NCBI RefSeq assembly: GCF_000732635.1
Contig: NZ_JPMD01000027.1
Location: 1-64,000 of the forward strand
Direction: 5' to 3'
Length of the DNA stretch: 64,000 nt
Source: Clostridium sulfidigenes
Lineage (GTDB): Bacteria; Bacillota; Clostridia; Clostridiales; Clostridiaceae
Under the pieces are notes generated by a model. That model worked only from the letters and a program-made list of their open reading frames with translations. It made no database searches and was not told the DNA's origin. The translations under genes were made by a program, and so were the position numbers. Position 1 is the stretch's first letter; each line of letters starts with the position of its first letter. Shown piece after piece: positions 1 to 9,700 of this stretch.

Positions 1-444
1 ACAGAAGAGAAGAGAAAAGTAGTATGTACAGGAGTAGAGATGTTCAGAAAACTTCTAGATGAAGCACAAGCAGGAGATAACATCGGAGCTCTATTAAGAG
101 GAGTACAAAGAACAGATATACAAAGAGGTCAAGTATTGGCAAAAAGTGGATCAGTACATCCACATATGAAGTTCGTAGGTCAAGTATACGTACTTAAAAA
201 AGAAGAGGGTGGAAGACATACACCATTCTTTGATGGATACAGACCACAGTTCTACTTCAGAACAACAGACGTAACAGGATCAATCAAATTACCAGATGGA
301 ATGGAAATGGTAATGCCAGGAGACCACATAGATATGAACGTAGAGTTAATCACTCCAATCGCAATGGATGAAGGATTAAGATTCGCGATCAGAGAAGGTG
401 GAAGAACAGTAGGATCAGGAGTTGTAACTTCTATAATCGAATAA
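1..444 (+). CDS. tuf: Elongation factor Tu, C-terminal part (truncated by window edge)
   Basis: The reading frame is open from base 1 and continues to a TAA stop at 442-444, so the gene starts before the window. About 147 residues are visible. They cover the end of the domain 2 barrel and all of domain 3, including the family-typical stretches [20 protein letters not shown] and [18 protein letters not shown]-Tu carries aminoacyl-tRNA to the ribosome as a GTP complex; the GTPase domain lies outside the window. Its place directly before the S10 operon fits the usual str operon order (rpsL-rpsG-fusA-tuf). A terminator follows at 511-544. Confidence 0.97.
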   Translation, partial: TEEKRKVVCTGVEMFRKLLDEAQAGDNIGALLRGVQRTDIQRGQVLAKSGSVHPHMKFVGQVYVLKKEEGGRHTPFFDGYRPQFYFRTTDVTGSIKLPDGMEMVMPGDHIDMNVELITPIAMDEGLRFAIREGGRTVGSGVVTSIIE

Positions 445-510
445 TTAAGATTTAAAATAATAAATTATTTATTATCCTGAAAAGGAAATGTGCACAATAA
501 AACCTAGGTA

Positions 511-544
511 AAAAGAGAGATGGGGACGCCTATCTCTCTTTTTT
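511..544 (+). terminator. Intrinsic terminator after tuf
   Basis: An 11-bp stem (511-521 with 532-542, AAAGAGAGAT/ATCTCTCTTT) with a GGGGACGCC-type loop runs into a run of six or more T. It separates the tuf transcript from the S10 operon promoter. Confidence 0.85.
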
Positions 545-865
545 ATGTCTAAATAACTTCTCCCACAATATATACAATAATGAAATATAAATTATATATA
601 AATATGGAGAAAAATCTATAATAATAGATTTTTCATTATTTTACCTATTGAATTTAAATGTTATATGATGTACTATACATAAATATAACTTCTATAGTAT
701 ATTTAATTAAAAATAAAAAAGTTTACTAATATCTTTATATATTCTGAATTTTAGGCAATTATATAACAAATAGTTAGTAAAGTTACATATTAAATATATA
801 ATATTTTTATTAAAGAAAATTAAAGATATTAAAAATTTACAAGAGTAAAAAATGAATAAAAACTC
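545..865. other. AT-rich intergenic region between tuf and the S10 promoter
   Basis: No open reading frame of credible coding character is seen on either strand. The stretch is extremely AT-rich. A short hairpin at about 610-632 (AAAATCTA/TAGATTTT) and an inverted repeat (TTTACTAA near 722, TTAGTAAA near 773) are visible, but such matches are expected in sequence of this composition. I see no recognisable regulatory family here apart from the promoter that follows. Confidence 0.6.
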
Positions 866-894
866 TTGTCAAAGCTAACAAAATAATGTATACT
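866..894 (+). promoter_or_regulatory. Sigma-A type promoter for the S10 operon
   Basis: The -35 box TTGTCA (866-871) and -10 box TATACT (889-894) are separated by exactly 17 bp, which predicts transcription starting near 901. This would produce a leader of about 200 nt ahead of rpsJ. An imperfect AAGAGT/ACTCTT inverted repeat (841-846, 862-867) overlaps the -35 box and may be coincidental. Confidence 0.8.
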
Positions 895-900
895 ATAGAA

Positions 901-1095
901 GTTGCAATATGGTAACAGCGATGAGGTAAGAGGTTGCCGGGCTTCCGGGGGAATTCTTAACCGAGCATGCTCAATCATGAATTGGGCGACGGGGTCTGTA
1001 GTGCTGTTGTGTTTCTTAAAATAAGAAACGCCAGGAACAGTTTACAGAACTTCCGCTGTTGCGCGTAAGAAGTAATAGCGTGCGATGAAAAGGAG
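901..1095 (+). ncRNA. Structured 5' leader of the S10 operon
   Basis: This roughly 190-nt leader is far more GC-rich than its surroundings and packed with complementary segments. Examples are GGTAAC (911-916) with GTTGCC (933-938), CCGG-GCTT-CCGG (937-948), GAGCATGCTC (963-972), the perfect 8-bp hairpin GTTTCTTA/TAAGAAAC (1011-1029) nested inside CTGTT/AACAG (1004-1040), and CGCTGTT/AATAGCG (1054-1080). The rpsJ Shine-Dalgarno follows at once. In enterobacteria L4 controls the S10 leader, but I cannot match this RNA to that structure or to another family I know. An autoregulatory r-protein leader is the natural inference. Confidence 0.6.
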
Positions 1096-1103
1096 GGAAT
1101 GAA

Positions 1104-1412
1104 ATGTCAAAACAAAAAATCAGAATCAGATTAAAAGCGTTTGATCACACAATACTAGATCAATCAGCAGAGAAGATTGTTGAGACTGCTAAAAACACAG
1201 GAGCTAAAGTAGCTGGTCCAGTACCACTACCAACTGAGAAAGATGTAATAACTGTTCTAAGAGCTCCACACAAATACAAAGATTCAAGAGAGCAGTTCGA
1301 AATCAGAACTCATAAAAGACTAATCGATATATTAAGTCCATCACCAAAAACTGTTGATGCATTAATGAGATTAGACTTACCAGCAGGTGTAGATATCGAA
1401 ATAAAATTATAA
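1104..1412 (+). CDS. rpsJ: Small-subunit ribosomal protein S10
   Basis: The 102-residue product has the full normal length of S10, beginning [16 protein letters not shown] and containing the loop sequence [21 protein letters not shown]10 sits in the 30S head and also partners NusB in antitermination. A strong AAGGAGGG ribosome binding site precedes the ATG. It is the first gene of a superoperon that runs without an obvious terminator to rplQ. The unusually long structured leader upstream suggests that expression of the whole cluster is controlled here. Confidence 0.98.
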   Translation: MSKQKIRIRLKAFDHTILDQSAEKIVETAKNTGAKVAGPVPLPTEKDVITVLRAPHKYKDSREQFEIRTHKRLIDILSPSPKTVDALMRLDLPAGVDIEIKL

Positions 1413-1505
1413 TCGTACATAGTACATGAAATTGAACTATGATGTACGGGTAATAGAAAAACTATTACTAACTATTATGATCACTATGTGGTCCGCTAAT
1501 AAGTA
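1413..1505 (+). promoter_or_regulatory. Structured rpsJ-rplC spacer
   Basis: The 107-nt gap before rplC is much longer than the other spacers of this cluster. It contains an imperfect stem of CGTACATAGT with ACTATGATGTACG (about 1414-1449) followed by a clean hairpin, GTAATAG/CTATTAC (about 1450-1469). Neither has a U-tract, so this is not a simple terminator. It could be a second r-protein regulatory site or an RNA processing region. Confidence 0.35.
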
Positions 1506-1519
1506 GGAGGTGTATTTAA

Positions 1520-2149
1520 ATGATAAAAGCTATAATGGGTAAAAAATTAGGAATGACTCAAATATTTGATGAAAATAGAAGAGTAGTACCTGTAACAGTT
1601 GTAGAAGCTGGTCCATGTGTAGTCATCCAAAAGAAAACAGTAGAAAATGATGGATATGAAGCCATAAAAGTTGGATTTGGAGATATAAGAGAAAAGTTAG
1701 TGAATAAACCTAAGAAAGGTGAATTCGCAAAAGCTGGTGTTGTTGTAAGAAGACACATAAAAGAATTTAGATTAGAGGATACAAGTGCTTACGAAGTAGG
1801 TTCTGAAATAAAAGCAGAAATCTTCGCAGCAGGAGATAAAATTGACGTATCTGGAATATCTAAAGGAAAAGGATTCGCTGGCGTTATAAAAAGATGGAAC
1901 TTCCACAGAGGACCAATGAGCCACGGTTCTAAATTCCATAGAGCAGTAGGTTCAATGGGAGCATCATCAGACCCATCAAGAACATTTAAGAATAAAAAAA
2001 TGCCTGGTCATATGGGAAATGTTAATACTACAGTGTTAAATCTAGAAGTAGTAAGAGTAATACCTGAAAAGAATATTATTCTTATAAAAGGCGGAATACC
2101 AGGACCAAACAAAGGTTTAGTAGTAATAAGAAACGCTGTTAAAGCATAA
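1520..2149 (+). CDS. rplC: Large-subunit ribosomal protein L3
   Basis: 209 residues, normal for L3. It opens [16 protein letters not shown], a family signature, and carries the conserved central segment [20 protein letters not shown], whose extension reaches toward the peptidyl transferase centre. L3 is one of the primary 23S rRNA binding proteins needed early in 50S assembly. AGGAGGTG lies just upstream of the ATG, and rplD follows 17 bp later, consistent with translational coupling along the operon. Confidence 0.98.
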   Translation: MIKAIMGKKLGMTQIFDENRRVVPVTVVEAGPCVVIQKKTVENDGYEAIKVGFGDIREKLVNKPKKGEFAKAGVVVRRHIKEFRLEDTSAYEVGSEIKAEIFAAGDKIDVSGISKGKGFAGVIKRWNFHRGPMSHGSKFHRAVGSMGASSDPSRTFKNKKMPGHMGNVNTTVLNLEVVRVIPEKNIILIKGGIPGPNKGLVVIRNAVKA

Positions 2150-2166
2150 GGAAAGGAGGATGCAGA

Positions 2167-2787
2167 ATGCCTACAGTAAAAGTGTATAACACTGAGAAAA
2201 AAGAAGTTGGAGAAATTCAATTAAATGATAGCATTTTCGGAGTAGAAGTTAGTGTTGAAGCAATGCACCAAGTTGTGTTAGCTCAATTAGCTAATAAAAG
2301 ACAAGGAACTCAAAGTGCTAAGACAAGAGCTGAAGTAAGAGGCGGAGGAATTAAGCCTTGGAGACAAAAAGGAACAGGAAGAGCAAGACAAGGTTCTATA
2401 AGAGCTCCACAATGGATTCACGGGGGTATCGTATTTGCACCAAAACCACGTGATTACAGAGTTTCCGTTCCAAAGAGTATGAGAAGAGTAGCTATGAAAT
2501 CAGCTTTAACTTCAAAAGTACAAGATAATGAAATGATAGTATTAGAAAGCTTGGCTTTCGATGCACCAAAAACTAAAGATATGGTAAAAGTTCTTAATGC
2601 TTTTGAAACTAAAAAAACATTAATAGTTGTAGCTGAGTCTAATGAGAATGTTTATAAATCAGCAAGAAACATTCCTGGAGTAGCTGTAGTGCCTGTAAAC
2701 AACATAAATGTTTACGACATATTAAAGTATGAAAACTTAATGATTACTAGAGATGCTGTATCAAAAATTGAGGAGGTGTATGCATAA
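2167..2787 (+). CDS. rplD: Large-subunit ribosomal protein L4
   Basis: 206 residues. The signature [19 protein letters not shown] of the extended loop lining the peptide exit tunnel is intact, followed by the globular C-terminal part. L4 is the autogenous regulator of the S10 operon in E. coli, so it is the first candidate ligand for the leader RNA at 901-1095. Whether L4 plays that role in Clostridium cannot be seen here. The stop codon overlaps the rplW start by one base. Confidence 0.98.
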   Translation: MPTVKVYNTEKKEVGEIQLNDSIFGVEVSVEAMHQVVLAQLANKRQGTQSAKTRAEVRGGGIKPWRQKGTGRARQGSIRAPQWIHGGIVFAPKPRDYRVSVPKSMRRVAMKSALTSKVQDNEMIVLESLAFDAPKTKDMVKVLNAFETKKTLIVVAESNENVYKSARNIPGVAVVPVNNINVYDILKYENLMITRDAVSKIEEVYA

Positions 2788-3083
2788 TGAAAATGACTAG
2801 TTATGATATAATAAGAAAACCTGTTATAACTGAAAAAAGTATGGCTGCTATGGCAGATAGAAAATACACTTTCATCGTTGACATACACGCAAACAAAGTT
2901 CAAATAAAAAAAGCTGTTGAAGAAGTTTTCGGAGTAAAAGTTGAAGATGTTAAAACTTTAAGAAATTTAGGTAAAACTAAAAGAGTTGGAGTTCACATTG
3001 GAAAAAGAGCTGACTTCAAAAAAGCAGTTATTAAATTAGCAGCTGACAGCAAAACAATTGAATTCTTTGAAGGAATGCAATAA
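2787..3083 (+). CDS. rplW: Large-subunit ribosomal protein L23
   Basis: 98 residues, the usual length. [13 protein letters not shown] is the N-terminal family motif, and the C-terminal half contains [19 protein letters not shown]23 surrounds the exit tunnel opening and docks trigger factor and SRP. Two ATGs are possible, at 2787 and 2793. The Shine-Dalgarno AGGAGGT at 2771-2777 lies at a suitable 9-bp distance from the first, which also overlaps the rplD stop, so 2787 is preferred. Confidence 0.96.
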   Translation: MKMTSYDIIRKPVITEKSMAAMADRKYTFIVDIHANKVQIKKAVEEVFGVKVEDVKTLRNLGKTKRVGVHIGKRADFKKAVIKLAADSKTIEFFEGMQ

Positions 3084-3135
3084 TATAACGCATTTATTGG
3101 CTAGAGCCAGATAAGCGAAAAGGGAGGGAAACCTA

Positions 3136-3969
3136 ATGGCAGTTAAAAAATTTAACCCTACCACACCTTCAAGAAGAAATATGACTATGGCTTCATTTGA
3201 GGAAATAACAACAGATGTACCTGAAAAGTCACTTCTTGTAAGTAAGAAAAAAACTGGTGGTAGAAATGCTCAAGGTAAAATTACTGTTCGTCACCACGGT
3301 GGTGGAGCGAAACAAAAATATAGATTAATAGATTTTAAAAGAACTAAAGATGGTATACCAGCTAAAGTTGCAACTATCGAGTACGATCCAAATAGATCAG
3401 CTTACATCGCATTAGTTGTATATGCAGATGGTGAAAAGAGATACATAATAGCTCCAGTTGGATTAAAGGTTGGAGATGTTGTAGTATCTGGATCAGATGC
3501 AGACATTAAAGTTGGAAATACACTTCCAATAACTAACATACCAGTAGGTACAATAATTCATAACATTGAATTACAAGTAGGAAAAGGTGCTCAACTTGTT
3601 AGATCAGCAGGTTCTTCAGCTCAATTAATGGCTAAAGAAGGAGCTTATGCTCAAGTAAGACTACCAAGCGGAGAAGTTAGATATGTAAGAGTAAACTGTA
3701 GAGCTACAATAGGAACAGTTTCAAACTTAACTCACGAAATTGTTAATATAGGTAAAGCAGGAAGAAAGAGACATATGGGTATCAGACCAACAGTAAGAGG
3801 ATCTGTAATGAACCCTAATGACCACCCACACGGAGGTGGAGAAGGTAAATCTCCAGTAGGTCATGCTAGTCCACGTACTCCATGGGGTAAACCAGCTCTT
3901 GGATACAAAACTAGAAAAACTAAGAAATACTCTGACAAATTTATTGTTAAGAAAAGAAATAGTAAATAG
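3136..3969 (+). CDS. rplB: Large-subunit ribosomal protein L2
   Basis: 277 residues, full length. The conserved C-terminal block [19 protein letters not shown] contains the histidine implicated in peptidyl transferase function in the E. coli protein. The N-terminal [13 protein letters not shown] is also typical. L2 joins the 30S and 50S subunits. The 52-nt spacer upstream holds a hairpin (TTATTGGCT/GCCAGATAA, about 3092-3116) with no U-tract, perhaps a processing or spacing element. Confidence 0.98.
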   Translation: MAVKKFNPTTPSRRNMTMASFEEITTDVPEKSLLVSKKKTGGRNAQGKITVRHHGGGAKQKYRLIDFKRTKDGIPAKVATIEYDPNRSAYIALVVYADGEKRYIIAPVGLKVGDVVVSGSDADIKVGNTLPITNIPVGTIIHNIELQVGKGAQLVRSAGSSAQLMAKEGAYAQVRLPSGEVRYVRVNCRATIGTVSNLTHEIVNIGKAGRKRHMGIRPTVRGSVMNPNDHPHGGGEGKSPVGHASPRTPWGKPALGYKTRKTKKYSDKFIVKKRNSK

Positions 3970-4031
3970 TTAGAAGAGAAATAAATTCTCTTCTGATTAT
4001 AACTACTTTACATGAAGGGAGGCCACTAATA

Positions 4032-4313
4032 GTGAGTAGATCAATTAAAAAAGGACCTTTTGTAAAAGAGTCTCTTCTAAATAAAATAGAAGAAATGAAC
4101 AAAGCTGGCGAGAAGAAAGTTATAAAGACTTGGTCAAGAAGCTCTACAATTTTTCCTCAAATGATAGGACACACAATTGCTGTACATGATGGAAGAAAAC
4201 ATGTTCCAGTATATGTCCAAGAAGATATGGTAGGACATAAACTTGGAGAGTTCGCTTTGACTAGAACTTTTAAAGGTCATATCGCGAAGGAAAAATCAAG
4301 TAGAATGAGATAG
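4032..4313 (+). CDS. rpsS: Small-subunit ribosomal protein S19
   Basis: 93 residues beginning with the invariant [10 protein letters not shown]. It contacts S13 and the A-site tRNA region of the 30S head. Translation starts at a GTG (4032), set by GGGAGGCC just upstream. The gap from rplB carries an 8-bp hairpin, AGAAGAGA/TCTCTTCT (about 3971-3993), again without a U-tract. The gene order S19-L22-S3 is the normal one. Confidence 0.97.
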   Translation: MSRSIKKGPFVKESLLNKIEEMNKAGEKKVIKTWSRSSTIFPQMIGHTIAVHDGRKHVPVYVQEDMVGHKLGEFALTRTFKGHIAKEKSSRMR

Positions 4314-4335
4314 TACGGGAAGGAGGAAATTACCA

Positions 4336-4671
4336 ATGGAAGCTAAAGCTATAGCTAAATATGTAAGAATGTCTCCTATGAAAGTTGGGATTGTTCTTGA
4401 CCTTATAAGAGATAAGAATGTAAATGAAGCTTTCGCTATATTACAATATACTCCAAAAGATGCAGCTGTTGTTGTTAATAAATTATTAAAATCAGCTGTT
4501 GCGAATGCAGAAAACAATTTTAATTTAGACAGAAATAGATTATATGTTGCAGAGGCTCATACAGGTGCAGGTCCAACATTAAAGAGATTTAGACCACACG
4601 CTCAAGGTAGAGCATTCAGAATTTTAAAAAGAACTAGCCATATAACTATAGTAGTTAAAGAAAGAGCATAA
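4336..4671 (+). CDS. rplV: Large-subunit ribosomal protein L22
   Basis: 111 residues. The start [17 protein letters not shown] and the C-terminal hairpin sequence [20 protein letters not shown] are diagnostic; the hairpin tip lines the peptide exit tunnel near the macrolide site. A GGAAGGAGG ribosome binding site precedes the ATG. No insertion or deletion of the tunnel loop is apparent. Confidence 0.97.
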   Translation: MEAKAIAKYVRMSPMKVGIVLDLIRDKNVNEAFAILQYTPKDAAVVVNKLLKSAVANAENNFNLDRNRLYVAEAHTGAGPTLKRFRPHAQGRAFRILKRTSHITIVVKERA

Positions 4672-4687
4672 GAAGGAGGGATATAGA

Positions 4688-5353
4688 GTGGGTCAAAAAG
4701 TACATCCACACGGCCTAAGAGTTGGTGTTATCAAGGATTGGGACGCTAAATGGTATGCAGACAAGAAAAATTTTGCAGATAACTTAGTTGAAGATAATGC
4801 TATCAGAGAATATATAAAGAAAAGATTATTCACTGCTGGAATATCTAAAATTGAGATAGAAAGAGCAGCTAAAAGAGTTAAAATAAATATACATACCGCA
4901 AAACCTGGAATGGTTATAGGAAAAGGCGGTCAAAGTATAGAAGAACTTAAAGTTGCATTAAAAGAAGTTGTTGGAGATAAATTTGTTTTAATTAACATAG
5001 TAGAAGTTAAAACACCAGAAAATAATGCACAATTAATGGCTGAAAACATAGCAGCTCAATTAGAAAAGAGAATATCTTTCAGAAGAGCTATGAAACAAAC
5101 AATTCAAAGAGCTATGAGAACAGGTGTTAAAGGAGTTAAAACTGCATGTTCAGGAAGATTAGGCGGAGCTGAAATTGCAAGAACAGAGCAGTATCATGAG
5201 GGAACAATCCCACTACAAACTTTAAGAGCTGATATCGACTATGGATTTACAGAAGCTAATACAATCTATGGTAAAATTGGTGTAAAAGTTTGGGTGTATA
5301 AAGGTGAGGTTCTTCCAACTAAGAAAGTTCAGAAGGAAGAAAGTAACTCATAA
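4688..5353 (+). CDS. rpsC: Small-subunit ribosomal protein S3
   Basis: 221 residues. The protein starts at GTG (4688) with [12 protein letters not shown] and contains the KH domain motif [14 protein letters not shown] near residue 80. The C-terminal domain ends [17 protein letters not shown] followed by the [14 protein letters not shown] segment. S3 lies at the mRNA entry channel and has helicase activity in the 30S. AAGGAGGG lies 7 bp before the start. Confidence 0.98.
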   Translation: MGQKVHPHGLRVGVIKDWDAKWYADKKNFADNLVEDNAIREYIKKRLFTAGISKIEIERAAKRVKINIHTAKPGMVIGKGGQSIEELKVALKEVVGDKFVLINIVEVKTPENNAQLMAENIAAQLEKRISFRRAMKQTIQRAMRTGVKGVKTACSGRLGGAEIARTEQYHEGTIPLQTLRADIDYGFTEANTIYGKIGVKVWVYKGEVLPTKKVQKEESNS

Positions 5354-5380
5354 TAACGTGTAAGGAAGGAGGAATTTGAC

Positions 5381-5824
5381 ATGTTAATGCCTAAAAGAGT
5401 TAAACATCGTAAGGTACAACGTGGTAGAATGAGAGGTAAAGCTACAAGAGGTAACTTCATCGCTTATGGAGATTATGCTTTACAAGCAACAGAGTGCGGT
5501 TGGATTACAAGCAACCAAATCGAATCTGCCAGAATAGCTATAAATAGATACGTTAAAAGAGGAGGAAAGGTTTGGATAAAAATCTTCCCTGATAAGCCAG
5601 TAACTGAAAAACCAGCTGAAACACGTATGGGATCTGGTAAAGGTTCACCAGAGTACTGGGTAGCAGTAATTAAACCAGGTAGAGTATTATTTGAAATATC
5701 TGGAGTATCTGAAGAAGCTGCTAGAGAAGCTATGAGACTTGCGTCTCACAAATTACCAGTAACAACCAAATTTGTTACTAGAAGAGATTTTGAGGAAATG
5801 GGTGGTGAAATCAATGAAGGCTAA
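5381..5824 (+). CDS. rplP: Large-subunit ribosomal protein L16
   Basis: 147 residues, slightly longer than the usual start because the sequence opens [18 protein letters not shown] sits 8 bp before the first ATG. Conserved segments [11 protein letters not shown] and [19 protein letters not shown] are present. L16 binds near the A site and helps accommodate tRNA. The gene overlaps rpmC by 11 bp, so the two are probably translationally coupled. Confidence 0.97.
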   Translation: MLMPKRVKHRKVQRGRMRGKATRGNFIAYGDYALQATECGWITSNQIESARIAINRYVKRGGKVWIKIFPDKPVTEKPAETRMGSGKGSPEYWVAVIKPGRVLFEISGVSEEAAREAMRLASHKLPVTTKFVTRRDFEEMGGEINEG

Positions 5825-6026
5825 TGAATTGAAAGAGTTGAGACAAAGTACTCCTCAAGATTTAAATGTAAAACTATCTGATCTTAAATCAGAATTATTT
5901 AACCTTAGATTTCAGTTAGCTACAGGACAGTTAGAAAACCCAATGAGAATTAAACAGGTTAAGAAGTCTATAGCCCAAATTAAAACCATCCTTAGAGAAG
6001 AAGAATTAAGGGCTTGTGAGCAGTAA
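5814..6026 (+). CDS. rpmC: Large-subunit ribosomal protein L29
   Basis: 70 residues from the internal ATG at 5814, giving [17 protein letters not shown], the standard L29 beginning. A longer frame opens at 5772, but that would add 14 residues unlike the family and lie well inside rplP. GGTGG at 5801-5805 can serve as the ribosome binding site. L29 is a two-helix coiled protein next to L23 at the tunnel exit; the segment [17 protein letters not shown] is its signature. Confidence 0.95.
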   Translation: MKANELKELRQSTPQDLNVKLSDLKSELFNLRFQLATGQLENPMRIKQVKKSIAQIKTILREEELRACEQ

Positions 6027-6047
6027 TACTGAAAGGAGGTTCATCTT

Positions 6048-6302
6048 GTGGAAAGAGGAAATAGAAAAAGTAGAATCGGAAGAGTAGTTTCTGACAAAAT
6101 GGATAAGACAATTGTTGTTGCTGTTGAAACTAAAGTTAGACATCCATTATATGGAAAAACAGTTAATAGAACAACTAAATTTAAGGCTCATGATGAAAAT
6201 AATGAAGCAAAAGTTAACGATAGAGTATTAATAATGGAAACAAGACCATTATCTAAGGATAAGAGATGGAGACTTGTTGAAATCATGGAAAGAGCTAAAT
6301 AG
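6048..6302 (+). CDS. rpsQ: Small-subunit ribosomal protein S17
   Basis: 84 residues starting at GTG (6048) with AAGGAGGT 7 bp upstream. The OB-fold sequence [19 protein letters not shown] and the C-terminal [16 protein letters not shown] match the family. S17 is a primary 16S rRNA binding protein. Confidence 0.97.
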   Translation: MERGNRKSRIGRVVSDKMDKTIVVAVETKVRHPLYGKTVNRTTKFKAHDENNEAKVNDRVLIMETRPLSKDKRWRLVEIMERAK

Positions 6303-6325
6303 TTAACTGAAGGGAGGGTATTTAC

Positions 6326-6694
6326 ATGATACAACAACAAACATTATTAAAAGTAGCGGATAACTCTGGTGCTAAAGAAATAATGTGTATTAGAGTACTC
6401 GGTGGTTCCAAAAGAAAATGGGGAAACATCGGAGACGTAATTGTTGCTAGCGTTAAAAGTGCAACACCAGGTGGAGTTGTTAAAAAAGGTGACGTAGTAA
6501 AAGCAGTTATTGTTAGATCAGTTAAAGGTTTGAGAAGAGCAGACGGGACTTATATCAGATTTGATGAGAACGCAGCTGTTATTATAAAAGACGATAAGAA
6601 TCCAAAAGGAACTCGTATCTTCGGACCTGTTGCTAGGGAGCTAAGAGATAAAGAATATAATAAAATATTGTCACTAGCACCTGAAGTACTATAG
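6326..6694 (+). CDS. rplN: Large-subunit ribosomal protein L14
   Basis: 122 residues, exactly the common length. It begins [18 protein letters not shown] and includes [17 protein letters not shown] and the C-terminal [20 protein letters not shown]14 forms part of the intersubunit bridge and binds the silencing factor RsfS. GGGAGGG precedes the ATG, and rplX follows in 17 bp. Confidence 0.98.
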   Translation: MIQQQTLLKVADNSGAKEIMCIRVLGGSKRKWGNIGDVIVASVKSATPGGVVKKGDVVKAVIVRSVKGLRRADGTYIRFDENAAVIIKDDKNPKGTRIFGPVARELRDKEYNKILSLAPEVL

Positions 6695-6711
6695 GATAGG
6701 GGGTAGCAAAG

Positions 6712-7026
6712 ATGAAAGTTCATGTTAGAAAGAAAGACACTGTTATGGTTATCTCTGGAAAAGATAAAGGTAAAACTGGAGAAGTTTTAGCTGTTTATCC
6801 TAAGACTGGAAAAGTTGTAGTTGCTGGCGTTAACGTAGTAACTAAACATCAAAAACCAAACAGACAAAATATGCAAGGTGGAATAGTTAACTTTGAAGCA
6901 GCTATTAACAGCTCAAAAGTTATGCTATATTGCGATAAATGTAAGAGCGTAACTAGAATAAGCAATAAAGTACTTGATGATGGTACAAAAGTTAGAGTTT
7001 GCAAAAAGTGCGGAGAAACATTTTAA
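6712..7026 (+). CDS. rplX: Large-subunit ribosomal protein L24, with CxxC-CxxC tail
   Basis: 104 residues. The KOW motif region is [15 protein letters not shown] near the N-terminus. The C-terminal third holds two pairs, YCDKCKS and VCKKCGE, which form a zinc-ribbon-like arrangement found in many Firmicute L24 proteins. L24 nucleates 50S assembly near the exit tunnel. The presence of these cysteines, together with those of S14, S4 and L36, makes this cluster rich in zinc-type ribosomal proteins. Confidence 0.97.
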   Translation: MKVHVRKKDTVMVISGKDKGKTGEVLAVYPKTGKVVVAGVNVVTKHQKPNRQNMQGGIVNFEAAINSSKVMLYCDKCKSVTRISNKVLDDGTKVRVCKKCGETF

Positions 7027-7048
7027 TTCGCGAAAGGAGGTTTAACAA

Positions 7049-7591
7049 ATGGTTACAAGACTACAAGAGAAATACAATAGTGAAGTAATACCAGCTATGA
7101 TGGATAAGTTCGGATACAAAAATATAATGCAAGTACCTAGACTTGAAAAAATAGTTATAAATATGGGAGTTGGCGAAGCTAAAGATAACTCTAAAGTTTT
7201 AGATGCTGCTGTAAGTGATATGCAATTAATCACTGGACAAAAAGCTGTATTAACTAGAGCAAAGAAATCAGTTGCCAACTTTAAAATAAGAGATAACATG
7301 GCAATTGGATGTAAAGTTACATTAAGAAAAGATAAGATGTTCCAATTTGCGGACAAATTAATGAATATAGCATTACCAAGAGTTAGAGACTTCAGAGGCG
7401 TTCCTACTAAGTCATTTGATGGAAGAGGAAATTATGCTTTAGGAATAAAAGAACAATTAATATTCCCTGAAATAGAATATGATAAAATTGATAAAGTAAG
7501 AGGAATGGATATAATATTTGTAACTACTGCAAAGACAGACGAGGAAGCAAGAGAATTATTAAGATTCCTTGGAATGCCATTTGCTCAATAA
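7049..7591 (+). CDS. rplE: Large-subunit ribosomal protein L5
   Basis: 180 residues, the normal length. Family motifs include [20 protein letters not shown] at the start, [18 protein letters not shown] in the middle and [20 protein letters not shown] at the end. L5 binds 5S rRNA and touches the P-site tRNA. AAGGAGGT lies 6 bp before the ATG. Confidence 0.98.
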   Translation: MVTRLQEKYNSEVIPAMMDKFGYKNIMQVPRLEKIVINMGVGEAKDNSKVLDAAVSDMQLITGQKAVLTRAKKSVANFKIRDNMAIGCKVTLRKDKMFQFADKLMNIALPRVRDFRGVPTKSFDGRGNYALGIKEQLIFPEIEYDKIDKVRGMDIIFVTTAKTDEEARELLRFLGMPFAQ

Positions 7592-7605
7592 AAGGAGGGA
7601 ATGAC

Positions 7606-7791
7606 TTGGCACGTAAAGCTTTAATAGAAAAGTGGAAAAAAGAACCAAAATATTCAACTAGAGAATACTCTAGATGCAGATTATGTGGAAGACCACATTC
7701 TGTCTTAAAAAAATTTGGTATTTGCCGTATATGTTTCAGAGAACTTGCTTATAAAGGACAAATTCCTGGATGCAAAAAGGCAAGCTGGTAA
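7606..7791 (+). CDS. rpsN: Small-subunit ribosomal protein S14, zinc-binding (type Z)
   Basis: 61 residues, the short zinc form, with the four cysteines arranged CRLC-x12-CRIC. Translation begins at TTG (7606), fixed by AAAGGAGGG and by the conserved start [17 protein letters not shown]14 is assembled late into the 30S head. Many Firmicutes carry a second, zinc-free copy for zinc starvation; none is in this window. Confidence 0.97.
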   Translation: MARKALIEKWKKEPKYSTREYSRCRLCGRPHSVLKKFGICRICFRELAYKGQIPGCKKASW

Positions 7792-7823
7792 TATACAGAT
7801 CATAGCGAAAGGAGGCACAATTA

Positions 7824-8222
7824 ATGAATATGACTGATCCGATAGCAGATTTGCTAACACGTGTAAGAAATGCAAATATTGTTAGACATGAAATAGTAGA
7901 AGTTCCTTCTTCAACAATAAAGAAAGGCATAGCAAATATTATGCTTCAAGAAGGATATATTAAAAATATAGAAGAATATCAAGATGGAACTGTTTCAATG
8001 TTAAGACTTAGCATGAAATATGGCCAAAATAAAGAGAGAGTTATAACAGGACTTAAGAGAATATCTAAACCAGGACTAAGAGTTTATAGTGGTAAGGATG
8101 ATATCCCTAAAGTTTTAAATGGATTAGGAGTTGCAATAATATCAACTTCTAAAGGATTAGTTTCTGATAGAGAAGCTAGAAAATTAGGATTAGGCGGAGA
8201 AGTTATCTGCTACATCTGGTAG
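7824..8222 (+). CDS. rpsH: Small-subunit ribosomal protein S8
   Basis: 132 residues. It begins [16 protein letters not shown] (after two extra residues, MN) and ends [20 protein letters not shown], both family constants. S8 binds the central domain of 16S rRNA and is the translational repressor of the spc operon in E. coli. No matching target was identified here. AAAGGAGGC lies 7 bp before the ATG. Confidence 0.98.
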   Translation: MNMTDPIADLLTRVRNANIVRHEIVEVPSSTIKKGIANIMLQEGYIKNIEEYQDGTVSMLRLSMKYGQNKERVITGLKRISKPGLRVYSGKDDIPKVLNGLGVAIISTSKGLVSDREARKLGLGGEVICYIW

Positions 8223-8245
8223 TTTATGAACAAGGAGGTGCGATT

Positions 8246-8785
8246 ATGTCAAGAGTAGGAAGACTTCCAATAGCTATACCAGCTGGTGTATCTGTTACAG
8301 TAACGCCAGACAACGTTGTTACAGTTAAAGGACCTAAAGGGGAATTAACTAGAACAATGGTGAAGAATATAAACATAGCTATAGAGGATAATCAAGTGGT
8401 CGTTACAAGACCAAGCGATATAAAAGAACATAGAGCTCTACACGGATTAACTAGAGCATTATTAAATAATATGGTAATTGGAGTAACTAATGGTTTCGCT
8501 AAGACATTACAATTAGTTGGTGTTGGATATAGAGCAACAGCAAAAGGTAAGGGATTAACTTTAAACCTAGGATTCTCACACCCAGTTGAAATAGCTGCTG
8601 TAGATGGAATTACATTTGAATTAACAGATGCTAATACTATAGTAGTAAAAGGAATCGACAAGGAATTAGTTGGTAAAGTTGCAGCTGATATAAGAACTTG
8701 GAGAAAACCTGAGCCTTACAAAGGAAAGGGTATTAAGTACTCTGATGAAGTTATCAGACGTAAGGAAGGTAAGACTGGTAAATAA
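8246..8785 (+). CDS. rplF: Large-subunit ribosomal protein L6
   Basis: 179 residues made of the two repeated L6 domains. [19 protein letters not shown] opens the protein, and the C-terminal signature [20 protein letters not shown] is intact. L6 lies near the sarcin-ricin loop and the factor-binding stalk. Spacing to rpsH (23 bp) and rplR (25 bp) is typical of the operon. Confidence 0.98.
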   Translation: MSRVGRLPIAIPAGVSVTVTPDNVVTVKGPKGELTRTMVKNINIAIEDNQVVVTRPSDIKEHRALHGLTRALLNNMVIGVTNGFAKTLQLVGVGYRATAKGKGLTLNLGFSHPVEIAAVDGITFELTDANTIVVKGIDKELVGKVAADIRTWRKPEPYKGKGIKYSDEVIRRKEGKTGK

Positions 8786-8810
8786 TAGCTATTAGAAAGG
8801 AGAGAATTTC

Positions 8811-9173
8811 ATGTTCAATAAAGCTGATAGAAAGCTATCAAGAGAAAGACGTCATTTAAGAGTACGTAAGAAAATTCATGGAACAGCTGAAAGACCAAGA
8901 CTTGCAGTGTTCAGAAGTGAAAAGAACATATACGCTCAAATTATAGATGATGTTGCTGGAAGAACATTAGTTGCTGCATCTAGTTTAGATAAAGACTTTT
9001 CTCTAAAAGTTGGTAGCAATAAGGAAGCTGCTAAACTAGTTGGTGAAGTAGTAGCTAAAAAAGCAATAGAAACAGGAATTACTGAAGTTGTATTCGATAG
9101 AGGTGGATATGTATACCACGGAAGAGTACAAATGCTTGCAGAAGGTGCAAGAGAAGCAGGACTTAAATTCTAA
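8811..9173 (+). CDS. rplR: Large-subunit ribosomal protein L18
   Basis: 120 residues, standard for bacterial L18. The basic N-terminal tail ([18 protein letters not shown]) is followed by [20 protein letters not shown] and the C-terminal [20 protein letters not shown]18 carries 5S rRNA into the large subunit together with L5. Confidence 0.98.
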   Translation: MFNKADRKLSRERRHLRVRKKIHGTAERPRLAVFRSEKNIYAQIIDDVAGRTLVAASSLDKDFSLKVGSNKEAAKLVGEVVAKKAIETGITEVVFDRGGYVYHGRVQMLAEGAREAGLKF

Positions 9174-9190
9174 AAAAAGGAGGTACACAC

Positions 9191-9688
9191 ATGAAAATAG
9201 ATCCTAGCACACTTGATCTTAAAGAGAAAGTTGTACACATAAACAGAGTTGCTAAGGTTGTTAAAGGTGGTAGAAACTTCAGATTCAGCGCACTAGTAGT
9301 TGTTGGTGATGAGAACGGACACGTTGGTGTTGGAATGGGAAAATCTATCGAAATACCAGAAGCAATTAGAAAAGGTATCGAAGATGCTAAAAAGAACATC
9401 GTTAAAGTTGAATTAGATGGAACTACAGTTCCTCATACTATAGATGGTAAATTTGGAACTGGTACAGTTCACATAATGCCAGCTTCAGAAGGAACAGGTG
9501 TTATCGCTGGAGGTCCAGCAAGAGCAGTACTTGAGCTTGCAGGATTAAAAGACGTTAGAGCTAAATCATTAGGTTCAAATAACCCAAGAAATATGGTTAG
9601 CGCAACTATAGATGGATTATCAAAATTAAGAACAGCAGAGCAAGTTGCAAAACTTAGAGGCAAAACTGTTGAAGAAATTCTAGGATAG
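9191..9688 (+). CDS. rpsE: Small-subunit ribosomal protein S5
   Basis: 165 residues with the N-terminal double-stranded RNA-binding fold ([19 protein letters not shown]) and the C-terminal domain containing [19 protein letters not shown]5 influences decoding accuracy and lies at the mRNA entry. AAAGGAGGT precedes the ATG. The stop codon overlaps the start of the rpmD ribosome binding site. Confidence 0.98.
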   Translation: MKIDPSTLDLKEKVVHINRVAKVVKGGRNFRFSALVVVGDENGHVGVGMGKSIEIPEAIRKGIEDAKKNIVKVELDGTTVPHTIDGKFGTGTVHIMPASEGTGVIAGGPARAVLELAGLKDVRAKSLGSNNPRNMVSATIDGLSKLRTAEQVAKLRGKTVEEILG

Positions 9689-9700
9689 GAGGGGAAAACC

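Noticed and set aside
901-1095. T-box riboswitch or other known metabolite riboswitch before rpsJ
   Set aside because: No T-box sequence, no SAM, TPP, cobalamin or lysine core could be found, and the gene downstream is ribosomal.
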